The notes under the pieces are model-generated. The model was given only the letters and a program-made list of their open reading frames with translations. It made no database searches and was not told the origin of the DNA. Below are positions 35,689-45,731 of a stretch of 64,000 nucleotides of DNA, in pieces. Position 1 is the first letter of the stretch. The number at the start of each line of letters is the position of its first letter. Source of the stretch: Candidatus Nucleicultrix amoebiphila FS5 (GTDB lineage Bacteria > Pseudomonadota > Alphaproteobacteria > Caedimonadales > Nucleicultricaceae); the NCBI RefSeq assembly GCF_002117145.1, contig NZ_CP008743.1:248001-312000 (forward strand). The letters are read 5' to 3'. Position numbers and translations under genes: made by a program.

Positions 35689-36488
35689 TATTCACCTTTA
35701 AAATTAGGGTTACGTTTTTCTAGAAAGCTCATAACGCCTTCTGCAAAGTCCTGGGTCTCTAAGCAAGATAAGAAAAGATTTTTCTCGAGATCGAGCTGCT
35801 GTGCAAGCGTATTATGAAATGTATTGTTGAGAGCTTCCTTCACATGCGTGAAAGCTTCTGTGGGACCCTTGGCAAGCTTTTTTGCGATTTCTAAAGTTTT
35901 TTCTTCTAAGACGTCGTCTTCAACGACCCAGTTAATCATACCAATGTTACATGCTGCTTCACTATTCAGCGAATCATTCATTAATATAAGCTGCATCGCT
36001 CTTCTCTGTCCCAAAATCCTGGGTAGTGCAAAAGTTGCCCCCCCATCCGGTGAAAGCCCTATATCGGTATAGGCCAACTTAAAATAAGCATTTTTAGAAG
36101 CCACTGCCAAATCTGCAGCCAACATTAAACTCACGCCAAAGCCAGCCGCGGCACCTCTTACTGATGTGAGCACAGGCTTAGGCATGCGCCGAATAGAGAT
36201 TATAGCATCATGGATATCTGCTATGAGTGAATGAATAATTCCCTTACGTTCTTCAGAAGAATCTTTAATCAAGCTTGCAAAGAATTGAACGTCTCCACCC
36301 GCACAAAAATGCTCGCCAGCCCCCTTTATAACAACGCAGCGGACACCCTCATCATATTCCAAATCAGCAAAGGTCTGCCTAAGTCCTGTAGCCATTTGCA
36401 CATTCATTGTATTGAGGGCTAAAGGCCGGTTTAATGTTACAAGAGCAATGTTATCTTTCTTATCAACAAGAATTACGGGTTCAGTCAT
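35688..36488 (-). CDS. Enoyl-CoA hydratase/isomerase family protein
   Basis: 266 residues with crotonase-fold features: ALNTMN, oxyanion-hole stretch GAGEHFCAGGDVQFF and RGAAAGFGVSLMLAADLAVAS, and GLSPDGGATFALPR. The catalytic glutamate of true hydratases near the second motif is replaced (IGLSPDGG), which suggests an isomerase-type or specialised member. It overlaps the thioesterase gene by 8 bp and belongs to the fad operon. Confidence 0.9.
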   Translation of the reverse strand: MTEPVILVDKKDNIALVTLNRPLALNTMNVQMATGLRQTFADLEYDEGVRCVVIKGAGEHFCAGGDVQFFASLIKDSSEERKGIIHSLIADIHDAIISIRRMPKPVLTSVRGAAAGFGVSLMLAADLAVASKNAYFKLAYTDIGLSPDGGATFALPRILGQRRAMQLILMNDSLNSEAACNIGMINWVVEDDVLEEKTLEIAKKLAKGPTEAFTHVKEALNNTFHNTLAQQLDLEKNLFLSCLETQDFAEGVMSFLEKRNPNFKGE

Positions 36489-37038
36489 TTTTATATTCTT
36501 TATTTATTGTGTACCTAACAGTATCTTCCATCTCAATCCATTGAGCGACATATTTGGGTAGTTTGGGAAGCTTTTTTGGCATCTCATGATCAGGATAGAA
36601 GTGTTTTATTGCTTCTAAAGTTGGAATTGATTTTCCATTTTCTATAAACAACCCTTTCACAATGCTAAAAGCTATAAGTTTGCCTTTGCTGGTAAAGCGA
36701 TGCTCTATATAAAACCACTTTTCATCAATACCGATAAGCCTCGTTTTGATTGTATAGCGTTGAAACATATTCAAACTTTGACGAAAACGTATATAGGAGG
36801 CACCAAGAACAGTTGCTAATTTTCTTTTGACGAGATGCGTAAAAATTCCTTGCCTAACAATTCGATCAATGCGCGCTAAATCCGTAACGCTTAAATACCG
36901 CGAATTAGTCATATGCATATTGAGATCAAGATCATTGGGCCAGACATGGAAATGTACTTCAGAATCATCAAATATACCAATTTTAGACCTAAAAAAACCG
37001 TGCAGGACGACTCTTAAGAAGCGTAATAAAAGATTCAT
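36481..37038 (-). CDS. Acyl-CoA thioesterase, hotdog fold (THEM6-like)
   Basis: 185 residues. N-terminal hydrophobic helix, then a 4HBT-type domain: WPNDLDLNMHMTNSRYLSVTDLARIDRIVRQG, where the HMTNSRY helix start is typical of 4-hydroxybenzoyl-CoA thioesterase relatives. These hydrolyse acyl-CoA to free acid and CoA, useful for releasing CoA during beta-oxidation. Member of the fad operon. Confidence 0.88.
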   Translation of the reverse strand: MNLLLRFLRVVLHGFFRSKIGIFDDSEVHFHVWPNDLDLNMHMTNSRYLSVTDLARIDRIVRQGIFTHLVKRKLATVLGASYIRFRQSLNMFQRYTIKTRLIGIDEKWFYIEHRFTSKGKLIAFSIVKGLFIENGKSIPTLEAIKHFYPDHEMPKKLPKLPKYVAQWIEMEDTVRYTINKEYKND

Positions 37039-37098
37039 TCTCAGCTCCTTGTTTGTATATAAGTTTCTCCGCGTGTGGTAAGCCCATTCCTTTTTATG

Positions 37099-38892
37099 TT
37101 AAAAAGGACCGAAGCTCTCATCTTTAAATTTCATCAAGGTTTCAGAACCAGCCATGATGGAGGCAAACAGACTAGATGTCTTTGGCAAGAGTTTTTGATA
37201 AAAAAACCGTGCCGTATCAATTTTTCCTTGATAGAAGGCAGACTCCGTTGAGTTCACTTTTGGCATTGCAACAAGCACAGCTCTCGCCCAAAGATATGCA
37301 ACCGCAACATGAGCAAAGAGGTGCAAATAATCCGTTGCTGCAGCGCCAATTTCATTAGGATTAGACATCCCTTTTTGCGCTATCGTTGCAGTCACCTGTT
37401 GCAAACGACCAAAGGCCTTTGCCAATAAAGGCATAAATTCAGCTAACTCGGGTGTATTTTGATGTCCTTCTATAAATTGTTGGACTGGATGAAAGAACGC
37501 TCTTAAATAGCGACCAAAATGCGCTGGCATCTTTCTTCCCATGAGATCAAGAGCTTGAATGCCGTTGGTCCCCTCATAAATTTGTGTAATACGTGAATCT
37601 CGAACAAACTGCTCCATCCCATGTTCTTGGATATAACCATGTCCCCCAAACACTTGAAGAGCGATGTTTGTCATGTCAAAGCCCACATCAGTCAGAAATG
37701 CTTTTACAATAGGTGTCATTAAATGCACTAAATCATCAGCAATTTGTCGCACTTCAGGATCTTCAGAACGTTCAGACTTATCGACTTCCATTGCTACCCA
37801 GAGCGCCAACATACGGTTACTCTCAATATAAGTTTTCATGGTCAACAACATACGGCGAACATCGGGATGCACGATGATAGGATCGGCAGCCTTATCAGGG
37901 AATTTTACGCCTGTCAGAGCGCGACCTTGCAAACGTTCTTTTGCGTAACTAAGAGCATTTTGATAAGCAATATCTGCAACACCTTGGCCTTGATTCCCCA
38001 CGGATAAACGTTCAAGGTTCATCATGGTGAACATTTTGTTCACCCCTTCATTCAGCTCTCCAACTAGATACCCTTCTGCACCATCAAAGTTCATCACGGC
38101 TGTCGCAGAACCTTTTATACCCATTTTATGCTCAATGGATGCACACTGAACGTTGTTTCTTTCTCCAAGAGATCCATCACCCTTTACGATGAACTTTGGA
38201 ACTAAAAACAAGCTAATTCCTTTAATACCAGCAGGAGCACCTTCAGCACGCGCGATAACAAAATGGAGAATGTTTTCTGTTAAATCATGTTCGCCAGAAG
38301 AAATAAAAATCTTAGTACCCGATATCTTATAAGCCCCAGCCCCATCGGGCACTGCCTTTGTTCTCAACATACCTAGGTCAGTTCCACAATGTGCTTCGGT
38401 AAGACACATAGTGCCGCTCCATTTCCCCTTCACCATATTAGGGAGAAATTTTTTCTTCAGCTCTTCGCTACCATGACGTGATAAAAGCGCATAGGCACCC
38501 CTCGTCAACCCCGGATACAACCCGAAAGCAATATTAGCAGCGCAGATCATCTCTTCAGCAACTGTATTTAGAGTATGGGGAAGACCTTGACCACCCCATT
38601 CAGTTTCACACGAAAGACTTGCCCAACCACTTTCAACAATTGAATTATAAGCTTCCTTAAAACCTTTAGGGGTTCTCACCTCTCCATTTTCATAGCGACA
38701 TCCTTCTTTGTCTCCAGTCTGGTTAAGAGGAAAAAGAACATTTTCACAAAAGCGACCAACCTCAGTTAAAATCGCATCAATCAAATCATCTGTGATTTCG
38801 CTTCCACCCTTAAGTTTTTGTAAAACCTCAAGTCCGTAAAGTTCCTTGAGCACAAAGCTTATATCGCGAATTGGGGCTTTATAACTTGGCAT
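37099..38892 (-). CDS. fadE: Acyl-CoA dehydrogenase, FadE type with extended C-terminus
   Basis: 597 residues, matching the long acyl-CoA dehydrogenases (B. subtilis FadE is about 594). Motifs: MCLTEAHCGTDLG and the FAD/substrate region KISGTKIFISSGEHDL, NQGQGVADIAYQNALSYAKER, and QVFGGHGYIQEHGMEQFVRDSRITQIYEGTNGIQALDLMGRK with the catalytic Glu in YEGTNG. A helical C-terminal domain follows. It performs the first oxidation step. It follows the fadN-type gene by only 3 bp. Confidence 0.95.
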   Translation of the reverse strand: MPSYKAPIRDISFVLKELYGLEVLQKLKGGSEITDDLIDAILTEVGRFCENVLFPLNQTGDKEGCRYENGEVRTPKGFKEAYNSIVESGWASLSCETEWGGQGLPHTLNTVAEEMICAANIAFGLYPGLTRGAYALLSRHGSEELKKKFLPNMVKGKWSGTMCLTEAHCGTDLGMLRTKAVPDGAGAYKISGTKIFISSGEHDLTENILHFVIARAEGAPAGIKGISLFLVPKFIVKGDGSLGERNNVQCASIEHKMGIKGSATAVMNFDGAEGYLVGELNEGVNKMFTMMNLERLSVGNQGQGVADIAYQNALSYAKERLQGRALTGVKFPDKAADPIIVHPDVRRMLLTMKTYIESNRMLALWVAMEVDKSERSEDPEVRQIADDLVHLMTPIVKAFLTDVGFDMTNIALQVFGGHGYIQEHGMEQFVRDSRITQIYEGTNGIQALDLMGRKMPAHFGRYLRAFFHPVQQFIEGHQNTPELAEFMPLLAKAFGRLQQVTATIAQKGMSNPNEIGAAATDYLHLFAHVAVAYLWARAVLVAMPKVNSTESAFYQGKIDTARFFYQKLLPKTSSLFASIMAGSETLMKFKDESFGPF

Positions 38893-38895
38893 TAT

Positions 38896-41220
38896 TTAGT
38901 TCCTTAATGGTTTTCCTGTTTCGAGAATATGTTCCATACGCGCTAAGGTTTTTGGGTTTTTTAAAAGTTCCATAAAAGCTTCTCGCTCTAATTTTAAAAT
39001 GTGTTCACTGGTTTGATCATCCGTAATGTCTGTATCGCCACCACTTAAGATATTGGCCAATTTTTTAGCAACAACTTCATCGTATGGTGAGGCTTTGCCA
39101 ATCTTGACAAACCCCTTCACAGCCATGGACATAGCTACACGTGCAACGCTACCAGGCAGAGAGAATGATTCATCTTCAGGTGCTTTGTAATTTGGCACAA
39201 GTTTAAGAGCTTTTTGTTTTGCATCAAACAATAAACGATCACGATTCATCGTGATTTCATCGTTGGACCTCAGATATAAATTTTCCTTCGCTTCAAAAGC
39301 AGACTTATTGACGTGTGCCGTGCCAATTAACTCAAAGACTTTACCTACTGCTACCATTGAACCACCAGGACGCTTTGAATTGTTAACCCAACGAGAAAGC
39401 ATCTCCTTGCAGCCGCCCCACGCAGGGATAAGACCGACACCAACTTCGACAAGACCTATATATGACTCAGCATGCGCCTGAATTGCATCGCAATGAAGCA
39501 AAATCTCGCACCCTCCTCCTAGTGCCATTCCAGAAGGTGCTCCGACAACAGGAAAGGGTGCTTTTTTAAGAGATTGATAGGTTGACTGTCCTTCTTTGAC
39601 AATATCCTCAAGCAAGTTCCATAAGGCAAGGTTAGCAACAAATAAGGCTAATCCAATATTTGCCCCCGCTGAAAAGTGAGAGGCTTCGTTGTAAACGACA
39701 AGAGCCTTATAATCCTTTTGCACGATCTCAATTGATTTTTGGATCATCTTCATGATCTCTGGATCAAGAGCATTCATTTTTGTATGGAATTCAAGGCAAG
39801 CTACGCCATCTCCAATATCCCAAAGACTGGCTGAAGAATTCTTAGCTACTGGTTTACTTGCCAATTTAATATCAGATAAAAATAACTCACCAGCTTTACG
39901 GGCAATGGGTTGATATATCCCCTTCGTCGTTAAATAGTGAACTTTATTATCCTGAATTTTGTAAAAAGTCCCCTCTCCAACTTTTTCGAGTAAAGATGGG
40001 ATTGAAATTCTCTCGCTTTGGAGTTTTTCTCTAAACCAACTTGGACCGATCTTATCAAGAATTTCGAAAGGCCCCATTTTCCAATTATATCCAAGACGCA
40101 TAGCTGTATCTATGGCCACTATGTCATCAGCAATTTCAGGAACTAAAGAAGCTGCGTAAGTCAAAACTTTAGAAAGTACTTTCCAAGCAAAATCACCTCC
40201 CTTATCTCCAAAACTGAGCAGCTTTTTTAAGTCATTCTTACCAGTGTTTAAGCTCGCCAGAAACGCTTTTTTGGAGGCGCTGTATTCCCCTGTTTTTAGG
40301 TTGATCGATTCTTTTACTTTTTTACCGTTGCTTTCAGCGAGTCGATAAAAGCCTCCCTTGCCTTTACGACCTGTATAACCTTCACTAATCATTTTCTTCA
40401 AAAGTTCAGGTTCTTCATACCCTAGGCAATAGGGATCATCTTTTGGCAAGCTGGCTTTCATAATGCCACCTATGAGCGGGATTAGATCTAACCCAACTAA
40501 ATCAAGCAAACCAAAAACTCCCATCTTTGGAATACCCATAGGTTTTCCAAAGAGAGCATCAACTTCTTCTACACTAAGATCAGTTTTTAAAGATTCAACA
40601 AGAGCTGTTTGCAACCAATATACACCAATTCGATTCGCTATAAACCCTGGAGTATCATGAGTTTCTACAACACCTTTGCCCAAGTTAAAATCAGCAAAGT
40701 GTGTAATCGCTTGATAGACATCCTCTCGCGTTTCAGGGCCTTTTACCACTTCAAGTAGGCGCATATAACGAGGCGGGTTAAAAAAATGGGTGATCATAAA
40801 AGTTGATTGAAACTCTTTTGTGCGTCCTTCAAGGAGCTTTGCCAAAGGTATTGTCGATGTATTAGAAGAAACAACGGCGTCCTTTTTTTTGATTTTCTCA
40901 AGTTTTGCATAAAGGTCTTGTTTAATTTCAAGTTTTTCAACAACAGCTTCAACAATCCAATCAACATCCTTAAGCTTTTCAAGATCGCCTTCTGTGTTGC
41001 CGGGTGTGATCAAATCAGCATTCTTTTTAAGCATAAAAGGCGCTGGATCAGCCTTGAGCATTTTTTCAATGGCACCTTCAGCAAGCGCATTTTTTTTACC
41101 AAACCCGCTTTGCGGAATATCTAAAAGTATTACTGGTATTCCTGCGTTAGCAAAGTGTGCAGCTATACCTGATCCCATGACACCTGCGCCAATAACTGCG
41201 GCGCGCTTAATCTCTTGCAT
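38896..41220 (-). CDS. fadN: 3-hydroxyacyl-CoA dehydrogenase / enoyl-CoA hydratase, FadN-type
   Basis: 774 residues from ATG at 41220, chosen because the protein then opens with the NAD-binding AAVIGAGVMGSGIAAHFANAG; the upstream 17 codons overlap the thiolase gene and look spurious. Dehydrogenase domain first (STFMITHFFNPPRYMRLLEVVKG, TPGFIANRIGVYW), crotonase-like domain last (SAGANIGLAL, GMALGGGCEILLHCD). This order is that of B. subtilis FadN, opposite to E. coli FadB. It catalyses the second and third beta-oxidation steps and is placed between the thiolase and dehydrogenase, the same fadN-fadA-fadE set. Confidence 0.94.
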   Translation of the reverse strand: MQEIKRAAVIGAGVMGSGIAAHFANAGIPVILLDIPQSGFGKKNALAEGAIEKMLKADPAPFMLKKNADLITPGNTEGDLEKLKDVDWIVEAVVEKLEIKQDLYAKLEKIKKKDAVVSSNTSTIPLAKLLEGRTKEFQSTFMITHFFNPPRYMRLLEVVKGPETREDVYQAITHFADFNLGKGVVETHDTPGFIANRIGVYWLQTALVESLKTDLSVEEVDALFGKPMGIPKMGVFGLLDLVGLDLIPLIGGIMKASLPKDDPYCLGYEEPELLKKMISEGYTGRKGKGGFYRLAESNGKKVKESINLKTGEYSASKKAFLASLNTGKNDLKKLLSFGDKGGDFAWKVLSKVLTYAASLVPEIADDIVAIDTAMRLGYNWKMGPFEILDKIGPSWFREKLQSERISIPSLLEKVGEGTFYKIQDNKVHYLTTKGIYQPIARKAGELFLSDIKLASKPVAKNSSASLWDIGDGVACLEFHTKMNALDPEIMKMIQKSIEIVQKDYKALVVYNEASHFSAGANIGLALFVANLALWNLLEDIVKEGQSTYQSLKKAPFPVVGAPSGMALGGGCEILLHCDAIQAHAESYIGLVEVGVGLIPAWGGCKEMLSRWVNNSKRPGGSMVAVGKVFELIGTAHVNKSAFEAKENLYLRSNDEITMNRDRLLFDAKQKALKLVPNYKAPEDESFSLPGSVARVAMSMAVKGFVKIGKASPYDEVVAKKLANILSGGDTDITDDQTSEHILKLEREAFMELLKNPKTLARMEHILETGKPLRN

Positions 41221-41222
41221 AT

Positions 41223-42368
41223 TTAAATAGCCTCCAAAATTGTAGCAATGCCTTGACCGCCACCAATGCATTGTGTGGCGAGTGCATATTTTTTACCTTC
41301 TCGTTTCAACAAAGAAGCGGCTTTGCCAGTAATGCGTGCACCCGTAGCACCTAAGGGATGTCCAAGAGCAATAGCTCCACCATCGATATTAATTTTTTTC
41401 ATATCAATACCAAGATCATGAACACAAGCCAGAGCTTGTGAAGCAAAAGCTTCATTCAATTCAATAATATCTATGTCATTGATAGTAAGCCCTGCTCTCT
41501 CCAAAGCTTTTTTAGAAGCAGCTACCGGTCCGATGCCCATAATCTCAGGGGCACACCCTGCCACTGCAAAACTTTTAATGCGCGCCAACATCGGCAAATT
41601 ATTCTTTTTCGCATAATCTTCAGAACACACTAAGACTGCTGCTGCCCCATCAGTCAAAGGCGAAGATGTACCTGCAGTCACAGACCCTCCCTCTTCAAAC
41701 GCTGGTTTTAAAGAAGCCAACACTTCGGCCGTTGTCTCTGGTCGTATACACCCATCTTTCTCAATGAGTTGATCTCTAAATTTAATAGGGATGATTTCAT
41801 CGCTTAGCCTACCTGAAGATTGTGCTTCTGCGGCTTTTCTATGACTTTCAACAGCAAGTTTTTCTTGATCTGCTCTACTTATATTGTATTTCTTGGCGAC
41901 ATTCTCAGCTGTATCCCCCATGGACATATATGCTTCTGGCATTTTTTCATACAGATCAGGATTTGGCATTGGATTATATCCCCCCATGGGCACACGGGTC
42001 ATAGACTCAATGCCAGCACAAACAAACACTTCACCAGCATTACAGTTGATAGCACCTGCTGCCGTATGGATCGACTGCATAGAAGAGCCACAAAAACGAT
42101 TGATTGTTGCTCCTCCTGCAGTAAGAGGAACGTCAGCAATAAAGGATATGAGACGCGCTACGTTTAATCCCTGCTCTCCTTCCGGAAAAGCGCAGCCCAT
42201 CAAAACATCTTCAATATCTTCTTTTCTAACCTTTGTTCGTTCTAGAAGGGCTTTAATAACTTGTGCAGCCAGATCATCGGGACGCACCTTAATCAGAGCA
42301 CCCTTATTGGCGAAATCAAAAGGTGATCGCGCATAACCACATATGACAACATTCTTTGATAAAGACAT
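41223..42368 (-). CDS. fadA: Acetyl-CoA acyltransferase (thiolase)
   Basis: 381 residues from ATG at 42368, preceded by GGGAG at good spacing; a TTG four codons earlier is less likely. Thiolase residues: NRFCGSSMQS with the nucleophilic Cys, GGAIALGHPLGATGAR with the catalytic His, and CIGGGQGIA with the second Cys. It cleaves 3-ketoacyl-CoA to acetyl-CoA in the last beta-oxidation step; acetyl-CoA and acetoacetyl-CoA could also feed PhaB/PhaC. Stop is two bases from the fadN start. Confidence 0.96.
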   Translation of the reverse strand: MSLSKNVVICGYARSPFDFANKGALIKVRPDDLAAQVIKALLERTKVRKEDIEDVLMGCAFPEGEQGLNVARLISFIADVPLTAGGATINRFCGSSMQSIHTAAGAINCNAGEVFVCAGIESMTRVPMGGYNPMPNPDLYEKMPEAYMSMGDTAENVAKKYNISRADQEKLAVESHRKAAEAQSSGRLSDEIIPIKFRDQLIEKDGCIRPETTAEVLASLKPAFEEGGSVTAGTSSPLTDGAAAVLVCSEDYAKKNNLPMLARIKSFAVAGCAPEIMGIGPVAASKKALERAGLTINDIDIIELNEAFASQALACVHDLGIDMKKINIDGGAIALGHPLGATGARITGKAASLLKREGKKYALATQCIGGGQGIATILEAI

Positions 42369-42398
42369 GATTGCTCCCAAAAATTATTTTTCTTTATA

Positions 42399-44195
42399 TT
42401 ATCTTTTATTTTTCTTCTGAGCTTTTTGCAACTCTTCTTCTACAAGTTCTTTTTTTGAAAGCTTGCCGATGATCGTCTTTGGAAGTGTTGCTCTAAACTC
42501 AATTTCTTTCGGCATTTCAATAGGGGAAAGCTTATCTTTCAGAAAAGAAATAAGATCAGATTGCGTTAAAGTCATCCCTGACTTTAATTTAATAAATGCC
42601 TTAGCGATCTCTCCACGTTTAACATCTTTCACCCCAATAACCGTTACTTCTTCAACCGCCTTATGGAGATAAATTGCTTCTTCTACATGACGCGGATAAA
42701 CATTATAGCCACTCGTGATGATCAAATCTTTAATACGATCAACTAAGAAAACGTAACCATCTTTATCCATATAGCCAACGTCACCCGTATGAAAAATATT
42801 GCCTATCAACACGTCGTTTGTCTCTGTTTTGCGATGCCAATATCCCTTCATAACCTGTGGTCCAATAACGCAGATTTCTCCTTTAGTACCAAGAGGCACT
42901 TCCTTCTTCTTGTTCTTAAGATCAAAAATCTTAACAATTGTTCCTGGAAAGGGAATACCGATTGATCCAGCTTTATTAAATCCTGTCATAGGATTAGAGG
43001 TTACTGCTGGTGAAGTTTCGCTTAGACCGTAGGCTTCTATCAGCTTACACCCTGTCAGATGTTCAAACTGACGTTTTACTTCAACGGGTAATCCCGCGCC
43101 ACCTGAAAGACATGCTTTCAAAGTTGAAAGATTAAATTTTTTCACATTTGGATGATGGTTGATCATAGTGTAAATCGTCGGCACAGCCGGGAAAAACGTA
43201 ATCTTATGTTTATCAATCAACTTCATCGCTTCATCAACATGGAAACGCGGAAACATCATGACAATTTCAGAGCCAGTAATAATGCCAAAATTCATCACTG
43301 CCGTCATGGCAAATACGTGAAATAACGGCAATGCTGCCAAAATGCGCTCTTGTCCCGGTTGCACTGCTTCGAACCAACTCCAAGCTTGTTGAGCATTCAC
43401 ATAAACATTTTTATGGGTCAACATTGCCCCTTTAGGGATCCCTGTTGTACCACCGGTATATTGAAGAAGTGCAATATCTTCTGAAGGATCAATCATTATT
43501 GGTTTAGGTTGACCATTGTTCTTTACTAAATCCCTAAAACACACATGATGCTTATCCCATTTTATTTTTGCGACATCTTTAAATTTTAAGATAGGAAAGA
43601 GAATGTTTTTAGGAAATGGTAAACAATCTTTGAGAGGACAAACTATTAATTTTTTAAGGCACGTTTTAGCAAGCATTGGATAGAGCTTGGAATAGAGCAT
43701 TTCCAAATCCAACGTTACCATAATTTCAGTCTCTGAATCCTCAATTTGATTGACGATTTCACGATCAGCATAAAGGGGACTAAAATTAACGACGATACCG
43801 CCCGCTTTCAAAACTGCATAATAAAAGAAAATATAATAGGGCGCATTGGGCAAAAAGAGCCCAACTTTGGTGTTTTTCTTTACACCAAGATTTTGTAATC
43901 CCTCCGTCAATCGATTCACAATTTCAATGACTTCTTTATAAGTGTATTTCTTACCTAAGAAATCAATGGCAGGACGATCTCCAAAAATTGCAGCGGTTTC
44001 ATCTAGAATAGTATGGATAGGCGCTTCTTTAAATTTCATATCCCAGTTGATGGTCTTTGGATAACTTTTAAACCAGGGATACTCAGTCGTTTTTTTTACA
44101 GCTTTTATCTTCGTTTTTTTAGGAGGCTTTTTAATGCGAGCTTTAACTTTTGTGACTTTTTTTATCGTTTTTTTCGCAACACTCTTCTTTGCCAT
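42399..44195 (-). CDS. fadD: Long-chain fatty-acid-CoA ligase with Lys-rich N-terminal tail
   Basis: 598 residues. Adenylate-forming motifs: LQYTGGTTGIPKGAMLTH (P-loop-like), EAYGLSETSPAV, and the C-terminal VDRIKDLIITSGYNVYPRHVEE and PKTIIGKLSKKEL with the catalytic Lys. FadD activates imported fatty acids to acyl-CoA. The first roughly 38 residues, before the domain begins at YPWFKSYP, are half lysine in AKK/KKT-type repeats, absent from ordinary FadD. It follows fadL by about 60 bp on the same strand. Confidence 0.95.
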   Translation of the reverse strand: MAKKSVAKKTIKKVTKVKARIKKPPKKTKIKAVKKTTEYPWFKSYPKTINWDMKFKEAPIHTILDETAAIFGDRPAIDFLGKKYTYKEVIEIVNRLTEGLQNLGVKKNTKVGLFLPNAPYYIFFYYAVLKAGGIVVNFSPLYADREIVNQIEDSETEIMVTLDLEMLYSKLYPMLAKTCLKKLIVCPLKDCLPFPKNILFPILKFKDVAKIKWDKHHVCFRDLVKNNGQPKPIMIDPSEDIALLQYTGGTTGIPKGAMLTHKNVYVNAQQAWSWFEAVQPGQERILAALPLFHVFAMTAVMNFGIITGSEIVMMFPRFHVDEAMKLIDKHKITFFPAVPTIYTMINHHPNVKKFNLSTLKACLSGGAGLPVEVKRQFEHLTGCKLIEAYGLSETSPAVTSNPMTGFNKAGSIGIPFPGTIVKIFDLKNKKKEVPLGTKGEICVIGPQVMKGYWHRKTETNDVLIGNIFHTGDVGYMDKDGYVFLVDRIKDLIITSGYNVYPRHVEEAIYLHKAVEEVTVIGVKDVKRGEIAKAFIKLKSGMTLTQSDLISFLKDKLSPIEMPKEIEFRATLPKTIIGKLSKKELVEEELQKAQKKNKR

Positions 44196-44220
44196 CCCTG
44201 AAAACCTATCATTTTTTTTA

Positions 44221-44251
44221 TAAAAAAAAGGGCTGCTCTGGGGCAGCCCTT
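44221..44251 (-). terminator. Rho-independent terminator downstream of fadL
   Basis: On the minus strand AAGGGCTGC pairs with GCAGCCCTT (44228-44236 with 44243-44251) around a six-base loop and is followed by a run of eight T and further A/T. It lies between fadL and fadD, so it may attenuate rather than stop transcription into fadD. Confidence 0.85.
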
Positions 44252-44257
44252 AAATCT

Positions 44258-45619
44258 TTAGAACTTAACGCGTGCTTGGAGGGAAACGATATCCAAACGG
44301 GACTTGTAGTTACCCATTAAGTTATCAGTTGTTGTTCCACCAGCAAGTTTAGTTGATGCCAAGCTGCTTGTACCATCTTTTACGAACAAGTGAGCGTAGC
44401 TCAAATCCAAATCAACCCAATGGTTTGGACTATAGGTTGCACCAATAGCTGTCCAATAACGATCAGCATCAGGCAAACGTGGGCTTCTGAACTCAGTGTG
44501 AACAGGAGATTGGTCATAAGCCAAACCTAACTTCAACTTCCAATCTTGATGTGGCTTATAGGTTGTTCCCAAAGACACCATAATGGTATTTTGCCAGCTT
44601 TGCTTTTCAATAGATGTGGGCAATGAAACGCCAAAACGGTTTGTAGTATTGATTTTTAAGTCTTCAATACGGGCCCAATTGGTCCACACCGCATCTCCCA
44701 TCACTGTCCACTTTGGATCGATTTCGTGCGTAAAGCTGAAATTGATTGTTTCAGGCGTTGTGAGAGATGAACTGACGGCATCGCCAGAAGTAGGCAGACG
44801 ATCCAATCCAGCTTGAATGAGAGCTATAGGGCTCGCAGGCTTGTTATAAACCGTCGCTTTACCCTCTAAACGATGGGCAATGTGTGAACGGTAAGTTAAG
44901 CCGAGACGTGTGCTTTCTACAGGTTCATAAATAAACCCGATAACACCACCATATCCCCAGTCGTTTCCATAAACATCAACAAGAGTATCTCTAGAGCCTG
45001 GCGTGAAACCGAGCGCAGCTTGGTTGATTATACCACCCACATCTGCGACCCTTGAAAGCTTAGCCTTCATATACTGGATTTGCAAACCTGCACCAACAGT
45101 CCATTGTCTGTGAAAGCGCCAAGCTACGTTTGGATTTACGTTCACAGTCTCAATTTGTGAACGTACTGCGCGATAACGCATAACAGAATTCAAATCATAT
45201 TCAGTCTTAAGACCCCAAGGACTTGTAACACCAACACCAAGTCTCAAATTGTGACCTGCATTATACATTAAGTATGCTGAAGGAATGGGTGTCGCGGATC
45301 CAGCATTACCACTATTTGTGCCGGAAATAAGTGCACCATTAAAGAAGTAGGAACTCGCATTGGTAAATTTTATATTGGGCATAATTAAGCTGACTTGTGC
45401 TGCAGCAGCATGACGCTTTTCAATGCTCATCATCGTCGCTGGGTTACGATACATAGTGGATAAATCGCCTTTAGCTGAACCAGCACCAGCAAATGCTGTT
45501 CCCACAAAACTTCCGCTTGTTTCGCTGAGGGCGAATCCAGCAGCTTGTACAGCTTGGTTTGCGGAAAGTGCCCCCACTATTGAGAACATCGACGCCAAAC
45601 GCCAATTTAGTTTTTTCAT
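44258..45619 (-). CDS. fadL: Outer-membrane long-chain fatty acid transporter FadL/TodX family
   Basis: About 453 residues from ATG at 45619, which has AAGGAG eight bases upstream and leads directly into a signal peptide (KKLNWRLASMFSIVGALSANQAVQAA). The mature N-terminus has the FadL hatch pattern GFALSETSGSFVGTAFAGAGSAKGDLSTMYRNPATM, and the rest is a barrel ending in LQARVKF. FadL proteins bring hydrophobic substrates across the outer membrane. It heads the fatty-acid operon. Confidence 0.94.
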   Translation of the reverse strand: MKKLNWRLASMFSIVGALSANQAVQAAGFALSETSGSFVGTAFAGAGSAKGDLSTMYRNPATMMSIEKRHAAAAQVSLIMPNIKFTNASSYFFNGALISGTNSGNAGSATPIPSAYLMYNAGHNLRLGVGVTSPWGLKTEYDLNSVMRYRAVRSQIETVNVNPNVAWRFHRQWTVGAGLQIQYMKAKLSRVADVGGIINQAALGFTPGSRDTLVDVYGNDWGYGGVIGFIYEPVESTRLGLTYRSHIAHRLEGKATVYNKPASPIALIQAGLDRLPTSGDAVSSSLTTPETINFSFTHEIDPKWTVMGDAVWTNWARIEDLKINTTNRFGVSLPTSIEKQSWQNTIMVSLGTTYKPHQDWKLKLGLAYDQSPVHTEFRSPRLPDADRYWTAIGATYSPNHWVDLDLSYAHLFVKDGTSSLASTKLAGGTTTDNLMGNYKSRLDIVSLQARVKF

Positions 45620-45731
45620 ACCCTGCTCCTTGTTTTGGTTACCTAAAAATTTATTCAATAAAGACCCTAATTAAAGATATATTTAAGGAAAATGCAATCA
45701 ATATATTTACACTCCCCTTATAAATGCTTTG

